Notes: generated by a model not told the origin, from the sequence alone. A stretch of DNA of 64,000 nucleotides from Streptomyces sp. LBL (GCF_029893585.1 NZ_JARXYX010000044.1:1-64000); one strand, 5' to 3'. Positions 8,863 through 17,780 are shown, counted from the first letter of the stretch. Numbers and translations are program-made.

Positions 8863-9143
8863 CTACGACTGACCAGAGCGGCCCTTTGCGACCAGCGACT
8901 TGAACGAGTGCACGTCCGCGGCCGCCGGCAGAATCCTGCTGCCCCACCTGTCTTTGCGACTGTCGTCGCGCACCCACAGGAGCTCGATGCCGCACAGGCC
9001 GCCCCAACTCCAGGCGGCCAGTCCGTCGACCAGTTCACCCTCCTCGTCGGTGACCTTGACCGAGAAGGTCCCGCGGTCGGCCGCACCGGTGGCGGCCGTG
9101 TTGAAGGCAATCAGTTCCTCGGTCAGTCGGTCGTGCCCTAGGG
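8863..9143 (-). pseudogene. GNAT acetyltransferase remnant with an internal deletion
   Basis: The minus strand reads HDRLTEELIAFNTAATGAAD, then GTFSVKVTDEEGELVDGLAA, WSWGGLCGIELLWVRDDSRK and DRWGSRILPAA. It then jumps straight to ADVHSFKSLVAKG and a stop. This is the N-terminal half and extreme C-terminus of a GNAT N-acetyltransferase. The acetyl-CoA-binding loop and the strand after it are missing, as if an internal deletion fused the two ends. There is no start codon with a ribosome site in front. Inactive. Confidence 0.6.
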
Positions 9144-9575
9144 GATCCTGATGTTGTAGACACCGCTGGAGACGTCGGCGGCCGTGGGCTTGACGGTCAC
9201 GCCGCCGAGGGACTGCCCCCCGCCCGAGTCACAGTTGCCGGTCTCCCAGGCGGAGACGCCGTAGGTGACGCCCGTGGTGACCCTGTAGTTGGTGGCGAAT
9301 ATGATCCGGCCGTTGCCACCTGAGGTGCTGGCGTTCGTCGTGTTCACGCAGGTGACGGAGGTGCCGTCGTCGATCCGGAGACTGCCGAAATACACGACGG
9401 AGTTCCCGGCGCCCCTGGCTGCCATCGGAACGTCGGCGGTGAGTGAGGCAGTGGGGGCTGCGGACGCTGTGGGCGCAGCGACGAGGGCGCCGGCGCCGGT
9501 GAGGGCGAGCAGGGCGGCCAGCGAAGCGGAACGGACCGTGCGGCGAGTGCGGTCGTGGGGGGACGTCAGGCGCAT
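9138..9575 (-). CDS. Small secreted protein of unknown function
   Basis: A protein of about 145 residues. The most plausible start is the ATG at 9575, preceded by GGGAAGAGAC; in-frame ATGs up to 9605 are alternatives. Residues 1-40 form a signal peptide: Arg-rich start, hydrophobic core ASLAALLALTGAGALVAA, AxA-type cleavage region. The mature part is a small beta-rich domain with two Cys (TSVTCVNTTN and TGNCDSGG) that could form a disulfide. I do not recognise a family. Its stop touches the GNAT remnant. Confidence 0.65.
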   Translation of the reverse strand: MRLTSPHDRTRRTVRSASLAALLALTGAGALVAAPTASAAPTASLTADVPMAARGAGNSVVYFGSLRIDDGTSVTCVNTTNASTSGGNGRIIFATNYRVTTGVTYGVSAWETGNCDSGGGQSLGGVTVKPTAADVSSGVYNIRIP

Positions 9576-9605
9576 GTCTCTTCCCATCATCGAGAGGTTG
9601 TCCAA

Positions 9606-9975
9606 GTCTCAAGCAACTTGCGAGACCAGTGTTACCCGGGGGAACAACACCACAGGACCCCGGTTTCGGCCATGTTCGAGATCCGTCGCACCCAGGGAGC
9701 GAGGTGTGCCCGAATGGCCTCTCTATGCGTCCCCCGGACTGCTGCGCCTCACTGACCCCGGCGTCCGTGAGCAGTTGGAGGTCCTGCCCGACTCCCTGGT
9801 CCTGAACATAGAGACGTCGGCCCGGCCCACAACCAGCAGCAGGGGAAGCGCAGGAACCGAACGGCCGACCAGGGCGCAGGTGAACGGATAGCGTGCTGTC
9901 CGACAGCTCCGCCCTGGTAGGGCGACCGATCCACCTGCCGACCGCTGCGGTCGGCGGCCAGCACGGAGGCGCCAC
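9606..9975. other. Intergenic region without a recognisable gene
   Basis: The region between two divergent genes. Short open frames occur on both strands but none has a ribosome site plus a recognisable domain. It presumably holds the promoters of both neighbours; no clear operator was seen. Confidence 0.5.
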
Positions 9976-10629
9976 GTGGTGAAGGCCGCGAAGCCAGCTC
10001 CCCGCGATTCGAAGCCTGCGCCCGGCCGGGCCAAGCCCGGGAAGCCCGGGAAGCCCGGAAAGCTCGGGAAGCCCGTGAAGTTGGTGAAGGCCGGCGGGCC
10101 TGCGAAGGCCACACCGCGGCGTCGAGGCGGTGCGGCCCGGCCGCCGAGTCTGCGGCGCCTGCTGGGCAAAGCGGCGGTGCTGACCGTGCTGATGCTGCTG
10201 GGGCTGTGGATGGTCGGCCTGGGGGCGCAGAAGCTGGCGTACGCGGCGGGCTGGGCCGGGACCGCCGGAACGATCCGGGCCGCCTCGTGCCACGACGAAG
10301 GCGGGTCCGACTCCCCTTCGTGGGTATGCTCGGGCGTCTACCGCTCCGACGACGGGAGCACAGTCGACCAGCATGCCTGGGTAAAGCCGTCCGGGAACGA
10401 GCAGGGCCACACGATCGACGTCCGCCACATGTCCGGCCACGACTACTCCGCCACCGACGCTGGCGCGCTGGTGACGCCGATCGCCCTGATCGTCTTCAGC
10501 GGCCTGGTACTGACGGGCGCCTTGTGGGGCGGCCCGGCCGCACTGCGGCGATGGGCGAACGAAGTGAGGGCGGCGCGCGGGCGCACACGCCGGGCGGGAC
10601 CTCAGGATGGTGCGGGCAACCGGGCTTAG
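9976..10629 (+). CDS. Membrane protein with a KPGK-repeat cytoplasmic tail
   Basis: A 217-residue protein from a GTG start six bases after GGAGG. Residues 1-60 are basic and repetitive (PGRAKPGKPGKPGKLGKPVK), probably cytoplasmic and able to bind nucleic acid or the membrane surface. Helix 1 is about 66-90 (KAAVLTVLMLLGLWMVGLGA). An extracytoplasmic loop of about 75 residues has two Cys (C105, C118), and helix 2 is about 165-187 (ALVTPIALIVFSGLVLTGAL). The fold with two helices and an exposed loop is common among uncharacterised streptomycete proteins. No function is assigned. Confidence 0.6.
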   Translation: MVKAAKPAPRDSKPAPGRAKPGKPGKPGKLGKPVKLVKAGGPAKATPRRRGGAARPPSLRRLLGKAAVLTVLMLLGLWMVGLGAQKLAYAAGWAGTAGTIRAASCHDEGGSDSPSWVCSGVYRSDDGSTVDQHAWVKPSGNEQGHTIDVRHMSGHDYSATDAGALVTPIALIVFSGLVLTGALWGGPAALRRWANEVRAARGRTRRAGPQDGAGNRA

Positions 10630-10662
10630 CTCGACTCTGTCGGGGATCTTGGACGGTCGGAC

Positions 10663-10931
10663 TCAGCTGCCGAGCGTTCGCCAGGACTTTGACCGGGGGA
10701 TCTCGTTCTGGTCCAGGAAGGTCTGGTAGGCGGTCGGCGGTCTCGGCGGAGAGGGTTCCTCGGTCGCCGACTGGCCGCTGAGTCGTTCGATGTTCACGGC
10801 GATGGCCGTGAGTATGTGTTGCAGGTGGGTTTTCGGCTGTCCGCGGTAGCGGCAGTGGCGCATGCCGTGTCCGTGGGCGAACTCATTGCTTGCCCTCGAC
10901 TCCGGAGCGGACCGCGTAGCGGGTCTTCCAC
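10663..10931 (-). pseudogene. C-terminal remnant of an IS1182-type transposase
   Basis: The minus strand reads WKTRYAVRSGVEG in one frame. After a frame change near 10895 it reads EFAHGHGMRHCRYRGQPKTH, LQHILTAIAVNIERLSGQ, and the family tail FLDQNEIPRSKSWRTLGS to a stop at 10663. That block is the conserved end of IS1182-family transposases. Upstream sequence is gone and the frame is broken. Confidence 0.7.
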
Positions 10932-10956
10932 TAAATGTGTTGCCCCACCCGCATTT

Positions 10957-10986
10957 GCCTACATGCGTTTGCCTACGCATGTAGGC
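10957..10986. repeat. Perfect 12-bp inverted repeat
   Basis: GCCTACATGCGT and ACGCATGTAGGC flank a six-base TTGCCT loop. It lies just beyond the IS1182-type remnant and 270 nt upstream of the ROK regulator. It could be an operator, a transposon end or a palindromic intergenic element. Confidence 0.6.
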
Positions 10987-11161
10987 GTGCCGGAGGCCGT
11001 CGTTCACCACACCTGCGTATGCGCCCCTGCTCATTGCCGTGCGAAGGTGCGCGGCGTTCGGAACCGTCTCGGGATCGCTCACGCCCGCCACGGCATCCAG
11101 GCCCGCCACCGCGCGGTACTGCGGGAGCATCTTTGTCCTGTGAGTGGAGAAAGCTTGCAGC

Positions 11162-11177
11162 AATCTGTGCACAGGTT
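11162..11177. promoter_or_regulatory. Candidate operator upstream of the ROK regulator
   Basis: A 16-bp palindrome, AAnCTGTGCACAGnTT, ends 79 nt before the ROK start. ROK repressors often bind their own upstream region, so this is a reasonable self-regulatory site. That role is inferred from position only. Confidence 0.4.
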
Positions 11178-11256
11178 CTTCCCAGGTTCGGCAGCCGCTG
11201 CTACGTTCCACTCGAAAGCACCACAGCAGGCGGCCGATTGAGGCGGGGAGGGGTTC

Positions 11257-12447
11257 GTGAGACGCATGACAGCGCGACCCGCGAACGCCCACCAGGCCCG
11301 GCTGCTCAAGCTGTTGCGTGACGGAGGCCCCAACTCGCGTGCCCAGCTGGGCGATCGTGTCGACCTCTCGCGGTCCAAACTGGCCGTCGAAGTGGACCGG
11401 TTGCTGGAGACCGGCCTGGTCGTGGCCGACGGACTCGCCGCCTCGCGCGGCGGCCGCCGCTCCCACAACATCCGGCTGGCCCCCAATCTGCGATTCCTCG
11501 GCGTGGACATCGGTGCGACCTCGGTCGACGTCGCCGTCACCAACGCCGAGTTGGAGATCCTCGGTCATCTCAACCAGCCCATGGACGTCCGCGAGGGCCC
11601 GGTCGCGGTCTTCGATCAAGTCCTGTCCCTGGCCGCGAAGTTGAGGGCTTCTGGGCTCGCGGAGGGTTTCGACGGCGCCGGCATCGGCGTCCCGGGACCG
11701 GTCCGCTTTCCCGAGGGCGTACCGGTCGCTCCACCGATCATGCCGGGCTGGGACGGCTTCCCTGTGCGGGAGGCGCTCAGTCAGGAACTCGGCTGCCCGG
11801 TCATGGTCGACAACGACGTGAACCTGATGGCGATGGGGGAGATGCACGCGGGCGTCGCACGCTCCGTGGGTGACTTCCTCTGCGTCAAGATCGGTACCGG
11901 TATCGGCTGCGGCATCGTCGCCGGCGGGGACGTTCACCGCGGGACGACGGGCAGCGCTGGCGACATCGGGCACATCCAGGCCGTGCCCGGCGGACGCCCG
12001 TGCGCCTGCGGCAACCGGGGCTGCCTGGAAGCTCACTTCAGCGGGGCGGCCCTCGCCCGGGACGCCATGGAGGCGGCCCAACAGGGCCGCTCGACGGAGC
12101 TCGCTACCCGACTGGAGGCGAACGGCGGCCTCACCGCCGTCGACGTCGCCGCCGCAGCCGCCGCGGGCGACGCCGTCGCGCTCGACCTCATCCGGGAGGG
12201 CGGCGACCGCGTCGGCCAGGTCATCGCCGGCCTGGTCAGCTTCTTCAACCCGGGCCTGGTGGTGATCGGTGGCGGAGTCACCGGCCTAGGCCACACCCTG
12301 CTCGCCGCGATCCGCACCCAGGTCTACCGCCAGTCGCTGCCGCTGGCGACCGGCAACCTGCCCATTGTGCTGGGGGAGTTGGGCCCCACCGCCGGAGTCA
12401 TCGGCGCGGCCCGTCTCATCAGCGACCACCTGTTCTCACCCGCGTAG
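11257..12447 (+). CDS. ROK-family transcriptional regulator
   Basis: A 396-residue cytosolic DNA-binding sugar sensor. Start is GTG at 11257, three bases after GGGGAGGGG; ATG at 11266 is the alternative. Residues 1-75 are a winged helix-turn-helix (QARLLKLLRDGGPNSRAQLG, then LSRSKLAVEVDRLLETGLV). Residues about 85-390 are the ROK kinase fold. They include the phosphate-loop motif GVDIGATSVDVAV, the GIGVPGPV segment, VDNDVNLMAMGE, GTGIGCGIV, and the ROK zinc motif around GHIQAVPGGRPCACGNRGCL. The gene lies directly upstream of a sugar ABC importer on the same strand, so it probably represses the cluster until its sugar ligand binds. Confidence 0.9.
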   Translation: MRRMTARPANAHQARLLKLLRDGGPNSRAQLGDRVDLSRSKLAVEVDRLLETGLVVADGLAASRGGRRSHNIRLAPNLRFLGVDIGATSVDVAVTNAELEILGHLNQPMDVREGPVAVFDQVLSLAAKLRASGLAEGFDGAGIGVPGPVRFPEGVPVAPPIMPGWDGFPVREALSQELGCPVMVDNDVNLMAMGEMHAGVARSVGDFLCVKIGTGIGCGIVAGGDVHRGTTGSAGDIGHIQAVPGGRPCACGNRGCLEAHFSGAALARDAMEAAQQGRSTELATRLEANGGLTAVDVAAAAAAGDAVALDLIREGGDRVGQVIAGLVSFFNPGLVVIGGGVTGLGHTLLAAIRTQVYRQSLPLATGNLPIVLGELGPTAGVIGAARLISDHLFSPA

Positions 12448-12472
12448 ACGCCCACTTCGAACTGGCCCTCTC

Positions 12473-12602
12473 AGCATCGCGCCCTGCTCGGCCCGGCCCC
12501 CGCTCGGCCCGGCCCCCGCTCAGCCCTGACCTCCTCAGCCCTGCCCTCCTCAGCCCCGCCCCGCCCTGCCCTGTTCGGATCAGCCCTGCTCCGCCCTGCC
12601 CT
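12473..12602. repeat. Low-complexity CAGCCCTGCCCT-type repeat tract
   Basis: The spacer between the ROK gene and the ABC ATPase is almost wholly built of degenerate TCGGCCCGGCCCCCGC and TCAGCCCTGCCCTCC repeats. No clear promoter or terminator stands out. The tract separates the regulator from the transporter genes. Confidence 0.7.
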
Positions 12603-12637
12603 GAACCGGCCCGCACGCCAGCCGAGGGGAACCACAC

Positions 12638-14155
12638 ATGGCACCAGAAGTACCGCTGCTCAACATGTCCGGCATCACCAAGTCGTTCCCCGGAGTCCGG
12701 GCCCTCGACGGCGTCGACCTCGACGTCCTGGCCGGCGAGGTGCACTGTCTGCTCGGCCAGAACGGGGCCGGGAAGTCCACGCTCATCAAGGTCCTGGCCG
12801 GGGCCCACCAGCCCGACACCGGCACCATCCGCTGGCGCGGCGAGGACGTCACCCTCCGCTCGCCGATCGCCGCCATGCGCCTCGGCATCGCCACCATCTA
12901 CCAGGAACTCGACCTGGTGGAACACCTGTCCGTGGCCGAGAACGTCCACCTCGGCCATGAACCCACGGCCGCCGGGTTCATCGTACGAGGAAAAACCGCG
13001 CGAAGTTCAACAGCCGCTCTGCTCAGGCGACTTGGACATCCCGAGATCGATCCCGGGCGACTGGTGGGGGAGTTGTCGGCCGCCCAGCAGCAGATCGTGT
13101 CCATGGCGCGGGCGCTCTCGCACGACGTACGGCTCATCGTGATGGACGAACCCTCCGCGGCCCTCGATCCGGACGAGGTCGACAACCTGTTCAGGATCGT
13201 CGGCGACCTCACCGCCGACGGTGTCGCCGTCGTCTACATCTCCCACCGGCTGGAAGAGATCCGCCGGATCGGTGACCGGGTGACCGTGCTCAAGGACGGT
13301 CGGGCCGTCGCCGTCGGGCTGCCCGCCAAGTCGACGCCGACCCGCGAGGTCGTCGCGCTGATGACCGGACGCAACGTCGGGTACGTCTTCCCCGACCGGC
13401 CCGACTCGGTGCCCGAGGGGACCGCGGTCCTGGAGGTCGAAGGGCTGGCCCGCGAGGGCGAGTTCGAGCCTTTCGACCTGCGGGTGCGGCCCGGTGAGAT
13501 CGTCGGTCTGGCCGGACTCGTCGGCTCCGGCCGCTCCGAGATCCTGGAGACGATCTACGGTGCCCGCAAGCCCACGTCGGGTCACGTCCGTGTCGACGGC
13601 AAGGCGTTGAAACCGGGCAGCGTCCGCGCCGCCGTGCGGGCCGGACTCGGACTCGCCCCCGAAGAGCGCAAGGCGCAGGCGCTCCTCATGCTGGAGTCGG
13701 TCACCCGCAACGTCTCGGTCTCCTCCATGTCCCGCTTCTCGCGGGGCGGTTGGATCGACCGGGGTGCCGAACACAAGGCCGCGCGGGCCGCCACCCGCGA
13801 ACTGTCGCTGCGGCCCGACAACCCGGACGTGCCGGTGCGCACCCTGTCCGGCGGCAACCAGCAGAAGGCCGTCCTGGCCCGCTGGCTGCTACGCGGCTGC
13901 CGGGTGCTGCTGCTCGACGAACCGACCCGCGGGGTCGACGTCGGCGCCCGCGCCGAGCTGTACGCGGTGGTGCGCCGACTGGCGAACGATGGCCTCGCCG
14001 TGCTGCTGGTCTCCAGTGAGGTCCCCGAGGTGCTCGGCCTCGCCGACCGTGTCCTGGTGCTGCGCGAGGGCCGCGTCGTCCACGCCGCACCCGCCTCTGA
14101 GCTGGATGAACACCGCGTACTCGACCTCGTCATGGAAGGAAGCCCGGCGTCATGA
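12638..14155 (+). CDS. Sugar ABC transporter, double ATP-binding protein (RbsA/MglA/XylG type)
   Basis: A 505-residue cytoplasmic ATPase with two fused nucleotide-binding domains. Domain 1 (about 5-245) has Walker A GQNGAGKST at 40-48, signature LSAAQQQ and Walker B LIVMDEPSAALD. Domain 2 (about 255-500) has a degenerate Walker A (GLVGSGRSE), signature LSGGNQQ and Walker B LLLDEPTRGVD. This asymmetry is normal for carbohydrate uptake CUT2 importers. Start ATG 12638 matches the family N-terminus. Its stop overlaps the permease start (ATGA), so the two are translationally coupled. It energises uptake of a pentose, hexose or cyclitol; the exact substrate is not readable. Confidence 0.93.
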   Translation: MAPEVPLLNMSGITKSFPGVRALDGVDLDVLAGEVHCLLGQNGAGKSTLIKVLAGAHQPDTGTIRWRGEDVTLRSPIAAMRLGIATIYQELDLVEHLSVAENVHLGHEPTAAGFIVRGKTARSSTAALLRRLGHPEIDPGRLVGELSAAQQQIVSMARALSHDVRLIVMDEPSAALDPDEVDNLFRIVGDLTADGVAVVYISHRLEEIRRIGDRVTVLKDGRAVAVGLPAKSTPTREVVALMTGRNVGYVFPDRPDSVPEGTAVLEVEGLAREGEFEPFDLRVRPGEIVGLAGLVGSGRSEILETIYGARKPTSGHVRVDGKALKPGSVRAAVRAGLGLAPEERKAQALLMLESVTRNVSVSSMSRFSRGGWIDRGAEHKAARAATRELSLRPDNPDVPVRTLSGGNQQKAVLARWLLRGCRVLLLDEPTRGVDVGARAELYAVVRRLANDGLAVLLVSSEVPEVLGLADRVLVLREGRVVHAAPASELDEHRVLDLVMEGSPAS

Positions 14156-15171
14156 CGCAGCATGTCTCCCCGCCCAGGGACAGCGCCGACAAGGTGCCGT
14201 CGACGAACGAAGCCCCGGCCTGGCGTTCCCTGGTGTTCCGCGCCGACGTGCGCACCCTCTCCCTGCTCGGTGTGCTCGCCGCGCTGATCGTCATCGGCGG
14301 CATCACCAAGCCCGAGGAGTTCCTCGACACCCGCAACCTTCAACTCGTCCTCACTCAGGCCTCGGTGATCGGGGTCGTCACCGTCGGGATGACCTTCGTC
14401 ATCACCTCCGGAGGCATCGACCTGTCGGTCGGCGCGATCGTCGCCCTCTCCTCGGTGTGGGCGACCACGGTCGCCACGCAGGAGTACGGCTTCGCGGGCA
14501 TCCTCTTCACCGCGGTGCTCGTCGGCGTCGGCTGCGGCCTGGTCAACGGGCTGCTGATCGCGTACGGCGGGATGGTTCCGTTCATCGCCACCCTGGCCAT
14601 GCTCGCCTCGGCCCGCGGTCTGGCACTCCAGATCACCGACGGCCGCACTCAGATCGTCACTGTCGAGAACATCCTCGACCTCGGCGAGCGCGACTCCTAC
14701 GTGCTCGGCGTCCCGCCGCTGGTGCTGGTGTTCGCGGTCGTGACGATCATCGGCTGGCTGGTGCTGAACCGGACCACCTTCGGGCGCCGCACCGTCGCGG
14801 TCGGCGGTAACGCGGAGGCGGCCCGGCTCGCCGGCATCGACGTCCGGCGCCAGCGCCTGTACCTCTACCTGCTGTCGGGGCTGTGCTGCGGGATCGCCGC
14901 CTTCCTGCTGATCATCCTGTCCGGCTCCGGCCAGAACACCAACGGCAACCTCTACGAGCTCGACGCCATCGCGGCCGCGATCATCGGCGGCACCCTGCTC
15001 AGCGGGGGGCGCGGCACCATCACCGGCTCGGTGCTCGGCGTTCTGATCTTCACCACGATCACCAACATCTTCGCCCTGAACAACCTGCAGAGCGACGTCC
15101 AGCAGATCGCCAAGGGCGCGATCATCGTCGCCGCCGTGCTGGTCCAGCGCCGTACCGCGAGCACGACCTGA
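14152..15171 (+). CDS. Sugar ABC transporter permease (RbsC/XylH type)
   Basis: A 339-residue polytopic membrane protein with about 8-10 hydrophobic helices after a hydrophilic start of about 40 residues. CUT2 permease hallmarks are GMTFVITSGGIDLSVGAIVA near residue 80, the loop TTFGRRTVAVGGNAEAARLA, GIDVRRQRLYLYLLSG, and AAAIIGGTLLSGGRGTITGS. It forms the channel with the ATPase encoded just upstream (4-bp overlap) and receives ligand from the lipoprotein encoded 17 nt downstream. Confidence 0.93.
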   Translation: MTQHVSPPRDSADKVPSTNEAPAWRSLVFRADVRTLSLLGVLAALIVIGGITKPEEFLDTRNLQLVLTQASVIGVVTVGMTFVITSGGIDLSVGAIVALSSVWATTVATQEYGFAGILFTAVLVGVGCGLVNGLLIAYGGMVPFIATLAMLASARGLALQITDGRTQIVTVENILDLGERDSYVLGVPPLVLVFAVVTIIGWLVLNRTTFGRRTVAVGGNAEAARLAGIDVRRQRLYLYLLSGLCCGIAAFLLIILSGSGQNTNGNLYELDAIAAAIIGGTLLSGGRGTITGSVLGVLIFTTITNIFALNNLQSDVQQIAKGAIIVAAVLVQRRTASTT

Positions 15172-15188
15172 GGAAAGGGTTCACCACG

Positions 15189-16238
15189 ATGCCAGACACC
15201 ACGCCTTTCACGAGCCGCAGAGGAATGCTCTTCGGGGCCGCCGCCGTGTCCGCCGGTGCCCTCCTTACCGGTTGCACCAGCAACGAATCGAAGGACGACG
15301 AGCCCGCCGCGAACGAGCGGCCGGCCGCCGACGACAAGCCCGGCAAGGCGGTCACCATCGGCTTCGCCGGCCCGCAGGCCGACCACGGCTGGCTCAACGC
15401 CATCAACGACAACGCCAAGAAGCGGGCCGAGAAGTACTCCGACGTCACCCTGGAGATCACCGAGGGCTCGAACGACACCGCCCAGCAGATCGGGCAGATC
15501 GAGACCCTGATCAACAAGAAGGTCGACGTCCTGGTCGTCCTGCCAGCCGACGGCAAGGCCCTGACCCAGGTCGGACTCAAGGCGATGCGCGCGGGCATCC
15601 CCGTCGTCAATCTGGACCGGGTCTTCAACACTCCGCAGGCGTACCGGTGTTGGATCGGCGGCGACAACTACGGCATGGGCCTCAGCGCCGGCCACTACAT
15701 CGGCGAGAAGCTCAAGGGGAAGTCGAACGCCCGGGTCATCGAACTGGCCGGACTGGACAACCTGGAGCTGACCAAGCAGCGCACCCAGGGCTTCGACGAC
15801 GCGCTGAAGAACTACCCCGACATCAAGAAGGTGGCCCGCCAGGCCGCCGACTTCACCGTCGAGTCCGGGCAGGCCAAGATGGCCCAACTCCTCCAGGCCC
15901 AGTCGAAGTTCGACGCGCTGTGGAACCACGACGACGACCAGGGCGTGGGCGCGCTGCGCGCCATCGAACAGGCCGGGCGCGACGGCTTCCTGATGGTCGG
16001 CGGGGCGGGCGCCCTGTCCGCCTTCCAGGCCATCAAGCAGGACAACGGCGTCCTGAAGGCGACCGTCCTCTACCCGCCGACCATGGCCGCCTCCGCGATC
16101 GACCTCGCCCGCGCCCTCGGCCAGGCCAAGGGCGTCACCGGCCTCGCCGAGTACGAGATCCCCTCGTCGATCACGCTCTACTCGGCCGTGGTGGACAAGG
16201 AGAACGTCGACCAGTACATGTCCACCGGCTTCAAGTAG
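15189..16238 (+). CDS. Sugar ABC transporter substrate-binding lipoprotein, Tat-type signal
   Basis: A 349-residue periplasmic-binding-protein-fold lipoprotein. Start ATG 15189 follows GAGGAAAGGG. The N-terminus has a twin arginine (SRRGML, R10-R11), a hydrophobic run and lipobox LLTGC with C29, so it is probably exported folded by Tat and anchored outside. The mature domain (about 50-345) is Peripla_BP_4-like: IGFAGPQADHGWLNAINDNA, QIETLINKKVDVLVVLP, GIPVVNLDRVF, ELAGLDNLELTKQRTQGFDD. It delivers the ligand to the importer encoded immediately upstream. Confidence 0.9.
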   Translation: MPDTTPFTSRRGMLFGAAAVSAGALLTGCTSNESKDDEPAANERPAADDKPGKAVTIGFAGPQADHGWLNAINDNAKKRAEKYSDVTLEITEGSNDTAQQIGQIETLINKKVDVLVVLPADGKALTQVGLKAMRAGIPVVNLDRVFNTPQAYRCWIGGDNYGMGLSAGHYIGEKLKGKSNARVIELAGLDNLELTKQRTQGFDDALKNYPDIKKVARQAADFTVESGQAKMAQLLQAQSKFDALWNHDDDQGVGALRAIEQAGRDGFLMVGGAGALSAFQAIKQDNGVLKATVLYPPTMAASAIDLARALGQAKGVTGLAEYEIPSSITLYSAVVDKENVDQYMSTGFK

Positions 16239-16317
16239 GCGTCCCGCCCAAGGCGCCCGGTCCCTCGACGGTCCGGGCTGTACCCCCCACCGCGCCACGA
16301 CCAGGAGGGCATCGCTT

Positions 16318-17766
16318 ATGGCACATCCGCAGCAGTCAGAAGAGGCGGAGGCACAGCGGCCGGAAACGGCCGAGGCGAGGCAGCCGGAGAGGGCTGAGGC
16401 GAGGCAGCAGGAGTCGGCTGAGGCGAGGCAGCAGGAGTCGGCTGAGGCGAGGCAGCAGGAGTCGGCTGAGGGGACGCGGCAGGAGTCGGCTGAGGGGAGG
16501 CAGCAGGAGTCGGCCGAGGGGACGCGGCAGGAGTCGGCCGAGGGGACGCGGCAGGAGTCGGCCGAGGCGAGGCAGCCGGGCGGTCCCGCGGCAGGGAAGC
16601 CGCCGCTGCGCGTCGGCATGATCGGCTACGCCTTCATGGGCGCCGCCCACTCTCAGGGCTGGCGCACCGCGGGCCACGTCTTCGACCTGCCCCGCGACCC
16701 GGTCCTGTCCGTGATCTGCGGGCGGAACGCGACCGCGGTGCGGGCGGCAGCCGACCGGCACGGCTGGGCGAACGTCGAGACCGACTGGCGGGCCCTGATC
16801 GAACGTGACGACGTCGACCTGGTCGACATCTGCACGCCGGGCGACAGCCATGCCGAGATCGCCCTGGCCGCGCTGGCCGCCGGCAAGCACGTGCTGTGCG
16901 AGAAGCCTCTCGCCAACACCGTCGAGGAAGCCGAAACGATGACCGCGGCGGCCGAATCTGCCTACGAACGCGGTCAGTTGGCGATGGTCGGCTTCAACTA
17001 CCGGCGGGTGCCCGCCACCGCGCTGGCCCGTTCCATGGTCGCCGAAGGCCGGCTCGGCGCGCTGCGGCACGTGCGGGTGACGTACCTTCAGGACTGGCTG
17101 GTCAATGCGGAGTTCCCGCTGACCTGGCGGCTGCGCAAGGAGTCCGCGGGCTCCGGTTCGCTCGGCGACCTGGGGGCGCACATCGTCGACCTGGCGCAGT
17201 ACCTGGCGGGGGAGCAGCTCGCCGGGGTCTCCGCGCTGACCGAGACCTTCGTCCGGGAACGCCCGCTGCCCGGCGGACCGACCAGCGGCCTGGCCACCGT
17301 CTCGGCCAACGGCACCGGGCAGGTCACCGTGGACGACGCCGCCGTGTTCACCGGCCGATTCACCTCCGGCGCCCTCGCCTCCTTCGAGGCCACCCGCTAC
17401 GCCACCGGCCGCAAGAACGCCCTGCGCATCGAACTCAACGGTGAACGCGGCTCGTTGGCCTTCGACCTGGAACGCCTCAACGAACTCGCCTACCACGACG
17501 GTACGGAACCCGGAGCGCACGCCGGCTTCCGCCGCATCCTGGTCACCGAACCCGAGCATCCCTACCTGGAGGCATGGTGGCCGCCGGGCCACGGTCTCGG
17601 TTACGAGCACACCTTCGTCCACCAGGCCCGCGACTTCGTCCACGCCATCGCCGAGGGCCGCCGACCCGAACCCTCCTTCACCGACGGGCTGCAGGTGCAG
17701 CGCGTACTGGCGGCCGTGGAGGAGAGCGCCGAGAAGAACTCCGTCTACACACCCATCGCGGTCTGA
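16318..17766 (+). CDS. Gfo/Idh/MocA oxidoreductase with a repetitive N-terminal extension
   Basis: A 482-residue NAD(P)-dependent oxidoreductase. The ribosome site AGGAGGGC is eight bases before ATG 16318, so the extension is translated. Residues 8-87 are ten degenerate 8-residue units of the type ESAEARQQ, highly charged and probably a flexible or helical tail. The normal enzyme begins near residue 96 (PLRVGMIGYAFMGAAHSQGW, Rossmann G-x-I-G motif). It has the family EKP motif in HVLCEKPLANTVEEAE and the C-terminal domain with GSLGDLGAHIVDLAQYLAGE. It probably oxidises or reduces the sugar brought in by the ABC importer. The sugar isomerase gene follows 14 nt downstream. Confidence 0.88.
   Translation: MAHPQQSEEAEAQRPETAEARQPERAEARQQESAEARQQESAEARQQESAEGTRQESAEGRQQESAEGTRQESAEGTRQESAEARQPGGPAAGKPPLRVGMIGYAFMGAAHSQGWRTAGHVFDLPRDPVLSVICGRNATAVRAAADRHGWANVETDWRALIERDDVDLVDICTPGDSHAEIALAALAAGKHVLCEKPLANTVEEAETMTAAAESAYERGQLAMVGFNYRRVPATALARSMVAEGRLGALRHVRVTYLQDWLVNAEFPLTWRLRKESAGSGSLGDLGAHIVDLAQYLAGEQLAGVSALTETFVRERPLPGGPTSGLATVSANGTGQVTVDDAAVFTGRFTSGALASFEATRYATGRKNALRIELNGERGSLAFDLERLNELAYHDGTEPGAHAGFRRILVTEPEHPYLEAWWPPGHGLGYEHTFVHQARDFVHAIAEGRRPEPSFTDGLQVQRVLAAVEESAEKNSVYTPIAV
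16339..16578 (+). repeat. 24-bp in-frame tandem repeat (ten units)
   Basis: Ten units of about 24 bp encode an E-(S/T/R)-A-E-(A/G)-(R/T)-Q/R-(Q/P) octapeptide at the N-terminus of the Gfo/Idh protein. Several units are identical or differ by one or two bases, so copy number is likely to vary between strains. Confidence 0.9.
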
Positions 17767-17780
17767 GGAGGTGCACGTAC

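Noticed and set aside
16339..16578. A regularly repeated array that could be mistaken for CRISPR
   Set aside because: Units are contiguous without spacers, keep the reading frame and encode an octapeptide repeat.
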